64,000 nt of DNA, from contig JAPXFQ010001341.1 in NCBI GenBank assembly GCA_028564705.1, forward strand, positions 248,001-312,000, given 5' to 3'. Source of the stretch: Apricaphanius iberus. Its lineage: Eukaryota > Chordata > Actinopteri > Cyprinodontiformes > Aphaniidae. Of the stretch, positions 24,416 to 34,035 are shown one piece after another. The notes below the pieces were generated by a model. It did no database searches and was not told where the DNA came from. It saw only the letters and a list, made by a program, of their open reading frames with translations. The first letter of the stretch is position 1. Each line of letters begins with the position of its first letter. Made by a program: the position numbers and the translations under genes.

Positions 24416-24589
24416 TTAACCACATAACCTGCATGGCCAAACTGAGATTGTAGGAAATTGGTCCGGATATTTAGGTTGAACCAATAAACCCCAAAGGCTT
24501 AAACATGCCTTTAATGTCAATGTCCACTCTGAAAAAAGTTTTGAATGGACATGGACTGAGAGGGTGCAGACCTTTCGTCTAGCCTCCCT

Positions 24590-25175
24590 TTATTGTGTTC
24601 TTTCATTGTTCTTTTTATCCTTTGTTGGGTGTTTCCTTAATTCTTTGCCTTCTTCCTTCTGTTCTTCTTTGTATCTTTTTCTCCTTCCTGCCTGATGTCT
24701 GTCCTTTTCTTTCTTTATGGTGTTATTTCCTTAATTTCTTATGTCTATCCTTCTTTCCTTAATTTTGTGGTTTATTCTTTCCTTTCTTTATTATGTTCTT
24801 TCTACTTTCTTGTCTCCCTTATGTTCTTCATTCTTGCAATGTGTCCTAACTCCCTCCTCTTCCTGTGTCTTTTGCATTTTTAATCATTTCTTGTGCTCTA
24901 TCCGGCCTACTTTCCTTCTTTTTTTGCTTGTCCCCTTCATTCCTTCCCTCATTTGGTCCTTCCTTTTTTTGTCCTTGCTTCCTTATCTCTTTCCTTGCAT
25001 ATTTCATTTCCTCCTTCCATATGTCCTTCATTACTTTCCTCCTTTACTCTTTCCTTTATTTTGTCCTTCCTTTACTCCTTCTAGTTTCTTTCCTTTTCAG
25101 CTTTATTGTTTCTTTCATTCCTTCCTCTCTTTGTTATTTCCTTTATTCTGTCGTTGTTTCCTTTTTTACGTCCTT
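24590..25175. repeat. Pyrimidine-rich decayed TTCC-type block
   Basis: Almost 600 bases in which C and T dominate on the + strand, with recurring ttcctt, tttcctt and cattcctt motifs. It probably descends from a (CTTT/CCTT)n microsatellite. The long open frame at 24741-25253 (170 codons of Phe/Leu/Ser) is a composition artefact. Confidence 0.8.
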
Positions 25176-25429
25176 GTGATTAGGAACCCTGTTAACTTAC
25201 ATTTGCAGCAGTCCACAAGGACAAGCCACATACCTTCTGGAGAAAGGTTTTAGTTGGTGGTGCCGCTGTTTGGCACCACCTTGACATGAAGTGTTTGGAG
25301 GAGTCAAGATGCGACTATCAAACCTGAGAACCAACTATTAACAACCACAGTTCTGGTAACATAATCCTAAGAGCGTTTTTAGTAGTAAAAGGTATATAAA
25401 GTAGGACTACCTCCTTTCTATTCATCTTC

Positions 25430-25735
25430 ACCTCAAATCCAGTTAGATAGTTGATAGTCAATGATGACTACGATTTCAAAGCCAGTGTCTTTCCGTAATA
25501 GACAAAGCATTTCAACTTTCTGAAAAAGCCCTGACCTCAACCCTAATGAGAATTGGCAGACACTACCAGATCTGTGCCAGGAAACAAGCAAATTCACAAG
25601 ATCTCTAACCTTCAAGTTGAGCCAAATATTCAGCCAGAATTATACCAGCATGTTGTTGGTGTCTTTAAAACACTAAAAATAAATCTTGTTTTGCCAAGTG
25701 GAGCCAAATCTATCCATTATCTGTACCTCATCTAA
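25430..25735 (+). mobile_element. Possible Tc1/mariner 3' scrap
   Basis: The phrase agccctgacctcaaccctaa at 25529 translates as SPDLNPNENW, resembling the [11 protein letters not shown] motif around the catalytic Glu of Tc1/mariner transposases. The remainder is too diverged to confirm. Confidence 0.3.
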
Positions 25736-25739
25736 ATGG

Positions 25740-26830
25740 AACCATATTCTCCAAATATGGCACGGGTCGGTGTGGTTTGGTACACTATTTTGTCTGTTTC
25801 CATCGTAAAAATGACCCACATAGCCAACCACTACCACACCATTCCTGGGCCCCCTTCAGGTGTAATTTAACATGACAATGGTGCAGTATGGTTGGGTGGA
25901 GCTACAGGTGACACACAGCAAAGTTTACTGATTGGTAAACAGAAAATCATCTCTGTCTACGACAAGCATAAGACATACTGGCGCATCACATTTTCATTGC
26001 ACTATATGACGCTACGTTAGGTATTTGGCTATAAACCTATCTGCTCGTGCTGTGTTGAAAAAAAATTATTCTCTGATTTAAAATCTGTTCTTATTAAGAT
26101 TCCTAATGATAGAGTTTTACTTCCATAGATCTGTTTAACTCTTTAATGTTGTTTTCCTTTTTTACTGCCAAAGTAGGAAAAAAATGTAGATGCACGTTTT
26201 GACTAGAGTGCGTGTTAGGGGTGACGAAATTATACAACATGGCGTCAGACATTAGCACAACCGTTAGCCTAGCGCCAGTTTGAAAACGGCCTAGTTAGGC
26301 TGCGTTCCAAACAGGCAAAAACAGAAAGATTGATAGAAGCAAAGGCTTGCCGAATGGAGATGAATGATTGCGGAAATACGACCAACTTCAGAAGCCATAC
26401 GCTGCGACATCACCGACATCTCATGTCTGAGCCGTCCGCCGGGCCACAACAGGTGAAACTCAAGCAAAGATTACAACTACCAGCAAATTCTGTAGGTTTT
26501 CTCACAGTAAGTGGGGTGATTGTGCACTTCATTTGCAAGCAGATGCGCCCCTACTCTGTTGTTTGCGGGTACGAAGTACGGGCACTACTTTCATTAGCTG
26601 CTTCATTCGGCTAATCAAGGATTTAGAATCGCACTACGTTATTGTGTCTCACCAACGTCTTTCTAAAGAAGTCATCAGAAACACGTACCAGTCATAATCA
26701 ATCAATCATTCTTGAAATTTAAATTGATAACCAGCTTTACCGCTTACCCAATCAGAGTTCAGCTACCGGTATAAACAATTCTCCTGAATACAGCATACCA
26801 TAAAGTAGCATACCATACCGTATCAAAACA
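25740..26830 (+). mobile_element. Decayed hAT-type element with transposase fragment
   Basis: The frame at 26330-26614 reads NDCGNTTNFRSHTLRHH, the second half of a BED-type zinc finger, then GVIVHFICKQMRPYSVV. The latter is close to the hAT motif where 'IAKDMRPFSVV' is usual. The frame then breaks and no dimerisation domain is present. Flanking sequence (tggtttggtacactatt at 25777; accataccgtatcaaaac at 26811) resembles 30250-30420 and may mark the element ends. Confidence 0.6.
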
Positions 26831-26986
26831 AGTCATATAGGAGTCTAGTTAAGGAATAAAGAGGTCTAAAATTATTGCAGATGTAATGGTAGATTTTTTT
26901 CCTACCTAAGATCTTTTAACCTTTAACAGAAGCAGTAGTGACTGCTGTTGGTGAATTTAACCTTTTTTTGTGTTTTTCCTACTCAG

Positions 26987-27129
26987 TGGCGATGTACAGG
27001 GAGCCCTCCTTACATGATGTTGCCGAACAGAGTCCACCCAGAAAAACGCCGAAGACTTCTAGTGACTCACCTCTGCTCAACAATGGCAAGAAAGATCCTC
27101 AGTGCAAAACCAAAACGTCGTCTTCCTAG
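26987..27129 (+). CDS. fgf11: Fibroblast growth factor homologous factor, terminal exon (fgf11)
   Basis: The exon begins after the acceptor cctactcag. Its first two bases complete the split Val codon from exon 4, so the reading continues as V-AMYREPSLHDV, the invariant start of the last FHF exon. A tail of about 35 residues follows (AEQSPPRKTPKTSSDS, then LLNNGKKDPQ, then CKTKTSSS) before TAG at 27127. The two exons together give 113 residues. The tail is basic, Ser/Pro/Lys-rich and probably disordered. Its NNGKK stretch recalls the NGGK motif at the ends of FGF12-14, whereas the mammalian FGF11 tail as I recall it is shorter and Pro/Ser-rich. No signal peptide would be expected. Confidence 0.95.
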
Positions 27130-27915
27130 CACCGACAGACAAGGAGGAGCTATGAGAGTGGACAACGTAGGTTGACGGTCACCACCGGACATCTAAAGGA
27201 CGTTGTCGAGGCAAACCTTGACTTGTCGCCCGGGATGTTGACCTGAAACTTTCTTTCGTTAAAAGGTCCATGTAGGGGTGGGGGGCAATCTGGGAAAGGG
27301 GAAGTCCTCTTTTATCTTCTCAGACCTCTACCACACCAGCCCGACAGCGTCTTATTAAAAAGCCCCACTATGGTCATCTGAACCTGGGGTGTATAAGCAA
27401 TAACTCAGTATTAAGCTGAATAGTGGCCGAGTGTTTTAAAAGCATGTCACCACAGCCTGTTTCACCAGCTGTTAGGACGCCCTCCAGCCGTCACGGCAGC
27501 GAGCATCCCTCCGGTCAACTAAATACCCCAGCAAGGTCTTCCTGGTTTCACCGTGTCGGGGGCAGCGAGAAAATCTGCCCCCACCCCACCCCCGCGGCAC
27601 ATTCTTCACAAATGGGTTTTTATTTCCCAGCAGGGTTTTCTGCTAATGTTAGCTAGACACAAAGCCATGTTAATGTGAGGCTGTCACACTGTGTCAGCTC
27701 TGCAGCCATCTGCTCGGTCCACATCTTCAGTTTGCGTCAGCAACTTTCAAAGATGGCCTGACTTCTCGTAAGCCAGGTGTGTTTATGTGTGTCTGTGTAC
27801 ATATTGAAGTGTTTTTCCTCTCTTTTTCCACTCACCTTTGGCACAATTTGATTACTTTTTGACATGGACTCAATTTTCCACTCTGCAGCACAATAAAACT
27901 CCCTCCCGTGCCTCT
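27130..27915 (+). other. fgf11 3' UTR (inferred)
   Basis: Continues from the stop codon without repeats. The first good polyadenylation hexamer is AATAAA at 27892-27897 (gcacaataaaactcc). The end is an inference from that signal. Confidence 0.5.
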
Positions 27916-28689
27916 GGCTCTGTTAATGGAGTCAGAAGCTGATCGGAATCTTTCGACCCTTAAACAAGGAGCCAATCGCTCCCTCGACACTGAGTAACCA
28001 CACACACATACACATTATGTATTCTGTTGTACTTACATACGAATATGATCTCATGACCATTACAATGACAGGCACACCAGAATGAGTGCATTGATGTATC
28101 CACACACTGGCAGGTGTGTGCTCTGGGAGATGATGGAAGGTATAACGAGTTGTAATGGAGCTATTGTGATTGAATTGCAATGCCGTTTCTTTTTGCACAA
28201 AACCCTCAAGGGCCGTATGGCGTCTGCATGTTACCAAACAAAATATGCTGAATTTGTATTTATTTTTAAATAAATCTAAACTGTGATACAACTCTATGCT
28301 AAGCAGATAGGCCACCAAACATTTTGTTTAACATAGTCGCCGAGTATGTCTGAGTTTGATCACCCCGTCCACATTAATTACCCTGCTAAATTTCTAACTC
28401 TAACCAAATCCAAAATGTATGTTTTTGGCTTACTTTACTGAACATTTAGCCTCTAGATTATTCACTTAGGTTCCATGGGATGTTGAAGTTTGATTATGCT
28501 GGTCTTTTACAAAGGTATATTATTGGGAAATTGTCAAATCATGCTGCTTAAGCTTTAAGAGTGTCTACCAGCAGCAGGCGCTGGAGAGGGTACTGTTTGT
28601 TTGCAAATGACGAAGATGATTCTCACTGGGGAGTCAAGGAATCTAATTTAAGATAACAGCTCCCAAAACCCAAACTAACAATTATTTAA
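27916..28689. other. Intergenic, unassigned
   Basis: No repeat or exon recognised. The overlapping open frames at 27932-28318 (-) and 28082-28273 (+) have no support. Confidence 0.5.
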
Positions 28690-28810
28690 AGATAATCTAT
28701 TGCCCGCTCAGAGCTAAGCTAATAGCTAGGCAGTTGAGCTATCTGCTGCTCAGAATTATACATAACTATACAACCAAGCTAACAGTTACTTAGAGTAAAG
28801 CTAATGGCTC
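28690..28810 (+). repeat. Degenerate 22-bp tandem repeat block
   Basis: Units such as gagctaagctaatagctagg, caaccaagctaacagttact and gagtaaagctaatggctc match the family core agtcaagctaacagc. Confidence 0.65.
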
Positions 28811-29984
28811 TCTTCTCAATACCCATGTACGCAGGTACATTCATGCGTACTGAGCAAGTACAATTTAACGTCTTTTCTTGGTTAGAACACAAGGATGCTG
28901 TCCGTCGGTTCTACAACTTGAACAGACCATACTTTGTTGGTGTCGCTGCTCAGCTCTGATCTTTCAGTAAATGGCCCGGTTTTACTCAGGAATTTGATTC
29001 ATAACGGTAAAACAAGTGCTAATGCTAGGCAAAAAAACCTTTAAAACAATGGATTAAAGTTTTCATTACCAATTATATACAGCTCTACTAAAATGTTGGT
29101 TTACTTTTTCAGGCTTTTCAGTGAAGCATTATTGATAACTAAAAATGAAAAACTTTGCTCCCTTCATAAGACTATTTGCTCACAGGTTATTTATAGTCTC
29201 AACTGACAAAAAATAGATGAGCAGCTTTAAAAGCATATAGTTGATGAATTGCGTGGGTAATTCCTCCTATCTTATTCCTAAAGTTTGCACTTGATCTATA
29301 ATCACGAGTTTGAAGAATTAGCCAATACCTAATCAGCCGGCATCTTGTCAGCGTTGCTTTACAAATGCATAATTACTTTACAACAACTACTAAACACTGA
29401 TCAGCAAATCTATTTTCTTTACTTATAACCATCAGGTAAAGTCATATCAGATACCTATAACAAAAACAAACAAGTTTTTTTTGTAAAACAATGTTTATTA
29501 GAATGACAAAATAACTGATAATCGACCAACAAGTAGGCTACAGTAAATTGATGCTGTGACAATCTAATCAAAAGTAAATGTTAATGTCTTTAAAAAGTTT
29601 AAAAGATGAACAGATAGTGAAGAATGTTTTGAGGTTTACTTTATCACCTAAAAACGTTAAAAATGCTTTTTTTCAACGAGTTAATAGTGGTAAGAAACCA
29701 ATACATTTCAGCACTCACCTTCTCCATTTTCTGCTGGTTTGTGGGATGCCTTGCTGGCTGAAGTCCACAGGAGGATACTTTGATGCCTCCTCCATACAGT
29801 GCGTGGAACAGGAACTCATCCAGACAACAGGTGTTCTTGCCTTGACCTGTACTTGGGCCGCCGTCGGCGTTTCTAAAGTAAGCGACTACAAAAGTCCAGA
29901 CAAGTCCGTATATTGAGAAACAGCCCAGTGGCTGTTCAATGCTTCTCTGAATGCGTTAACAGTTTCGCAGGATCAAGCTAATGT
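28811..29984. other. Intergenic with one unassigned open patch
   Basis: AT-rich, apparently unique DNA. At 29690-29880 there is a GC-richer patch open in several frames, with splice-like ends on the minus strand (listed separately). Confidence 0.45.
29719..29872 (-). other. Candidate minus-strand exon, unidentified
   Basis: Read on the minus strand, a 154-nt patch is bounded by TTACTTTAG and by GAGAAG/GTGAGT, a strong donor. Two of the three frames are open across it. One contains TCCLDEFLFHALYGGGIKV, the other VVWMSSCSTHCMEEASKYPP. The patch is clearly richer in G+C than its flanks. I do not recognise either peptide. It could be an exon of an unannotated gene, part of a transposon, or chance. 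The plus strand is open too, which weakens the case. Confidence 0.3.
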
Positions 29985-30245
29985 CTCACAGTCGAGCTGA
30001 CAGCTACCCAGAGTCAAACCACCAATTTCCCAGAATCAAGTTAAGAATTAGAGTTAAATTAATAGCCACTCATTGAACAGTTAACAGCTCAGAGGCATAT
30101 TAACAATTTTTCAAAGTCAAGCCAAAACCTGCCCAAAGTCAAAAAGACTATTTTTCAGAGTTGAGCTAACAGCTACTCAGGGTCAAACCAACCGTTTCCT
30201 AGGAGTCAAGCTAACAATTACTTAAAGTTGAGCTAACTAATGCCT
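29985..30245 (+). repeat. Degenerate 22-bp tandem repeat block
   Basis: Successive units include gagctgacagctacccagag, gttgagctaacagctactca, gagtcaagctaacaattact and gttgagctaactaatgcctc. Spacing between CAGAGT-like starts is 22-24 bases. This is one of the clearest blocks in the window. Confidence 0.8.
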
Positions 30246-31010
30246 CAGTTGGTGTAGTTTGGTACACTATTTCGTTTTTTCCATTGTTAAAGCTGCCCAT
30301 ACAACCAACCCTTTCCGCACCATTCCTAGGCCTTCTTCACTGTTGTGTGGCCTAGGCCTATATATATATATATATATATATATACTCTTAATATATTTAG
30401 TATGTACCAAACCAAACGTTGCTTGCCAACAACCATGAAACAGAAGTTTACGGCTTATGGTATTATTTTCAGAGTTTTTTTGTTATAAGTTTACATTTTC
30501 TATGTTATTGACATGGACGTAAATTTCAAATGTTCCTTGAAGGCACCACAGGTGCAAATACAGCATACAAGCACAATTTTCAAGCATGATTTCTCCCAGT
30601 GGGTAAAATCAGCTGCATCTTTCCGTACAACCCTGAATTTTTGAACCGAGAGGTTTATGACCCGTGATCATGCTGTCTGCGCTCGCGCTGATCATTCCCC
30701 TGCTGAAAGACGGTTCAGCGCAAAACAAGTCGGGTCCCTAATCTGCAGGAAATATCAGCAACAAAGTTTTACAGAAAGTAGCTAAGGGTGGTCAGAAATG
30801 TCGTTAGATTTTTCGTGAGGCGCTTTTTGGAAATTTTTTTTAAGGGGGTCTGAAAAGTCGTTAGGAATAGTGACAAAGTTGCTAAGTGTGGAACACTGGC
30901 CCCTTTGTAGGTCCATAGAACAAGGGTACGGTACAGTTAGGGCGGAGCTACTGACGCAACACGGTCTGTTGAGGGTGTCACACTGAGTCATGTTTGTGGT
31001 CGCACAAGTA
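30246..31010. mobile_element. hAT-like non-autonomous remnant
   Basis: The left part (tagtttggtacactattt, then ccgcaccattcctaggcc) parallels 25775-25865. The right part (gggtacggtacagttaggg) parallels the tgcagtatggttgggtgg segment at 25880. A TA microsatellite sits inside at 30357-30384. Ends not defined. Confidence 0.4.
30357..30384. repeat. (TA)n microsatellite
   Basis: About 13 TA dinucleotides following ggcctaggccta. Confidence 0.9.
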
Positions 31011-32139
31011 TGACTCAACATTACGTGTTTGTAACCTTGCCTGCCCAGTGAGAGTCCAGCTGGCCGCTAGTTTTTACAATATGATAGTCATGTTCAGGGT
31101 GGTTTTGAAGAGGTCAACTTTCCCACTAATTTTGATATTAACCTCATGACCTACAGGATTACAGAAAGTTTAATGTTGGTAACAAAATTGTGTGTCAAAC
31201 AGAACACAATAAGCAATATTCTTTGGTATAATATGCTTAGCAGAGTAATTGTTTATTGCCTTACAGTAGTGTATTATAGAAAATGGGGAGGGGGGGGGGG
31301 TACCATTTGTTTAGGACTGGAAGTAAAGGAAGACAAAAGATCAGAGTGAAGAAAAATGGATCGGATCAAGAAGGCAAAAGGACATTTTAGACAGGGCAAT
31401 TAGTGATGAAAGCAGAACAAAAAAGAGATTGAAGAGGGAATTATTGACGCTGGACGGATGCACTTTTTTGTACGCCTCTCCTTCCATGCATAATCCTTTA
31501 CTCCCCTGAACCTATGATTGTAAATAATAATATGTGATAACCATTCGGGGAAAGTGCTGAACTAAATATTCTGCAACTCGGGAGATAAAGCTTTCCAGAG
31601 GAAATCAAAAGCAGTTAGGTGATGAATAAAAAATAAAAAAGGAAATATACTGTGAGAAAATCAGGAAGCAAAGAAGAAGCCCTGAACAAATAAATTTAAA
31701 AAAGACTTTCACAACTCATCAAATGCTTCCCCACCCCACTTAATCTGCCTTTAAAACATAATTTTTCCACATTGAAGGCTTTTAATTCATCACCTAAACG
31801 GACGTTTGGTTTGGTTGTGTCTAAGCAAATTGCCTCTATGGTTCTCTGTATTCAGTGCTTGACAATTATTTGCTAAGCTATAACTTAAATGTTTAAATAA
31901 ATGGGGACAGTCCATGAGAGTAGAACAGAGTGGGACTGTACACAGATAGATAGATGTATTGAAACATAATTCTGGCCATAATCTTGTTCAAGAGTTTGGA
32001 AATAACGTTTGACTAAAGTTAGAATAAAAAATAAAACATCCTGAGGGCCAAAGCTTTTATTTATTAGTTATGTATAATATAATAATTCATATTACTTATG
32101 AAAGGGAACTTAAAAGGCCACAACGCTCCCCCCCAACTA
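31011..32139. other. Intergenic, unassigned
   Basis: AT-rich sequence. A G-run of about twelve bases lies at 31290-31302. No exon or element recognised. Confidence 0.5.
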
Positions 32140-32445
32140 AACTAAAGATTAGTTTAGCTGTTAGCTCCAAGTAGCTGTTAGCTTAACCATAAGTAGTTTT
32201 TATCTTGGCTCTTAGCAGCTGTTTTTTAGAAGATTTAAAGCTAAACTTCACAAAACAGCTTTGCAAAGTGCTGATTAGTCTGAGTAGTTGTGAGCATGAC
32301 CTTTAGTAGCTGTTGGTTTAACTCTAAGTATCCATTAGCTTGAATGTGGTTAGTTGTTAGCTTGATTCTGACTAGCAACCTTGCTTTGTTTTAGCTTTGA
32401 GCAATCATTTAGTTACCTATTAGCTATATTTAGTAAAGCTGTCAA
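32140..32445 (-). repeat. Degenerate 22-bp tandem repeat block (minus orientation)
   Basis: Units such as tagctgttagcttaaccata, tagctgttggtttaactcta and tagttgttagcttgattctg are reverse complements of the core agtcaagctaacagc. Confidence 0.7.
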
Positions 32446-33744
32446 GTCTCCCGTTTTGGCCAGGGAAACTCCCGTATTTTACCTGACTTTCCCACCCTCA
32501 TTCTGTATTACTATTATCCTGTAAATGTCCCGTATTTTACGAATTGATAATATTATCTGGCTTTCCAAAATTAATTGTCACAAGCCTTGCAAGAACTGCC
32601 ACCTCAGAAGCCTGGCTACAACACAGAGAGCGGGAATAACAAAAAGATGAATAGACCTAAAGGTAGACGTCATTCCTGCCAAAAAAACAAAAACGAAACT
32701 AAGAAGACATGTAAATATCTGTAAAAATGGGACAGCCAATTTAATTTACTAAAGGGGAGCAGGATGGAAGACAGCGTTTGAATGCCAGCAAAAGTAGGCG
32801 TATTACATTCTGATCACTTGTAGTCATTAATTAGTTGACAAGCAGCATTATAAAACATGGTGGTCGGTCGGACATTACCGACATTAATCATTAATAAAAA
32901 AATTTCGCATGTTCATTTTTAAAATTATTATAGATATTAATGCTTAAATAATAATGTTTATTTAAGTTGAAGTGATGTTAGGCGTTTTACAGCAAAAAAA
33001 AAAGCAGGGCTGTAATTTAAAGGTGGGGGGGTGTTAAGTTTGATATAAACAGATACATAAAACGCATAAATAATTCTAACTACTAAAAGTTATTTCTCTC
33101 TTATCATTCATTAAACATATTACAAGCAAAAGTGGTAGTAATGTAACATCTCAATAAATTCAAAACAGAAGCAGCTGCTGCATAAAGCCGAGAAGGATGA
33201 AAATCAATGACCAATTAACAACTCATTTAACATTTGGACTGATTTACTGACAAAATAATAATTCACTGCACCTCCTAGAGTGTAACAAATACTGTACATC
33301 TACATTTAAAGAGATTTATTTGGATTAAATTTAAGAAGTTAAGACCCAACATGTTTAGTCAGAGACACATTATGCATGTAAGACAGTACATACTAACATA
33401 TAAGCACTATAAATAGATATAGATATGCAGAATGAGGGTACGTTGTCCTACATGTTTTAACATTGTCCTGTCTGAGAAACTCACACGTCTGCCAGTGTGG
33501 CGGGCGTAACTCAAAGGTTTTTGCAAACATTGCAGTGTAAAATATATAAACGATAGACGTTACTGCAATACACTATATTAAATAGATACAATACAATAGA
33601 TACTTAAAAATAGTGAATACGAATACATTGTTCTACAAAATGGTGGATGTGAGAGTGGGAGTTTTTGTGAATATTAGTGCTTGGTTGGGGTAGTGGGATG
33701 GCTAGCATCCAAAATGTTCCCTCATTTTCAAATCTCAAACTTGA
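32446..33744. other. Intergenic with a probable hAT-type MITE end
   Basis: The sequence gctgtcaagtctcccgtttt at about 32438, followed by ctcccgtattttacc and cccgtattttacg, resembles the termini of widespread fish hAT MITEs. Related text (aaatacgggacgattcc, then gggacggttggcaaccct) occurs at 60990-61043. The right end could not be placed. The remainder is AT-rich and featureless. Confidence 0.35.
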
Positions 33745-34035
33745 GAGGCATGATATTTAGCTGTTAGCTTTGGTTGCCAATAGCTCAATTTACGCCCACC
33801 TGTGAGTTGCTGTTGACTGCGTCTATTCTATTTAGCCATTATCTTGACTCTAGTTAGGTGTTAGTTTGATTCTAAGATGGAGTTTTGACTCTTAGTAACT
33901 TTTAGCTTGACCTACTTAGCTGCATTAGCTCAACTCTGAGAAGCCATTAGTTTATTTTGAGTAACTTCTGACTAATGCATGAGACGTCCTCCTTTTTTTA
34001 TTCCAGACTGAGATCACTTTCTCTCTTGTCCACTA
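33745..34035 (-). repeat. 22-bp repeat block with conserved flank
   Basis: Minus-oriented 22-bp units are followed by agtaacttctgactaatgca and then a gactgagatcact stretch. The same order and flank occur at 40650-41000, so homology extends beyond the tandem units. Confidence 0.65.

Larger units (their letters stand above)
22734..26986 (+). other. fgf11 intron 4
   Basis: 4253 bp from GTACGA to a pyrimidine-rich acceptor (ttttttgtgtttttcctactcag). It holds the TTAA element at 23310-24415, a pyrimidine-rich block at 24590-25175, a possible Tc1/mariner scrap near 25530 and a decayed hAT element at 25740-26830. The interval 22734-23309 shows nothing recognisable. Confidence 0.9.

Noticed and set aside
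24741..25253. 170-codon open frame resembling a membrane protein
   Set aside because: It lies in a pyrimidine-rich decayed microsatellite inside fgf11 intron 4; the hydrophobic residues come from TTT/CTT/TTC codons.
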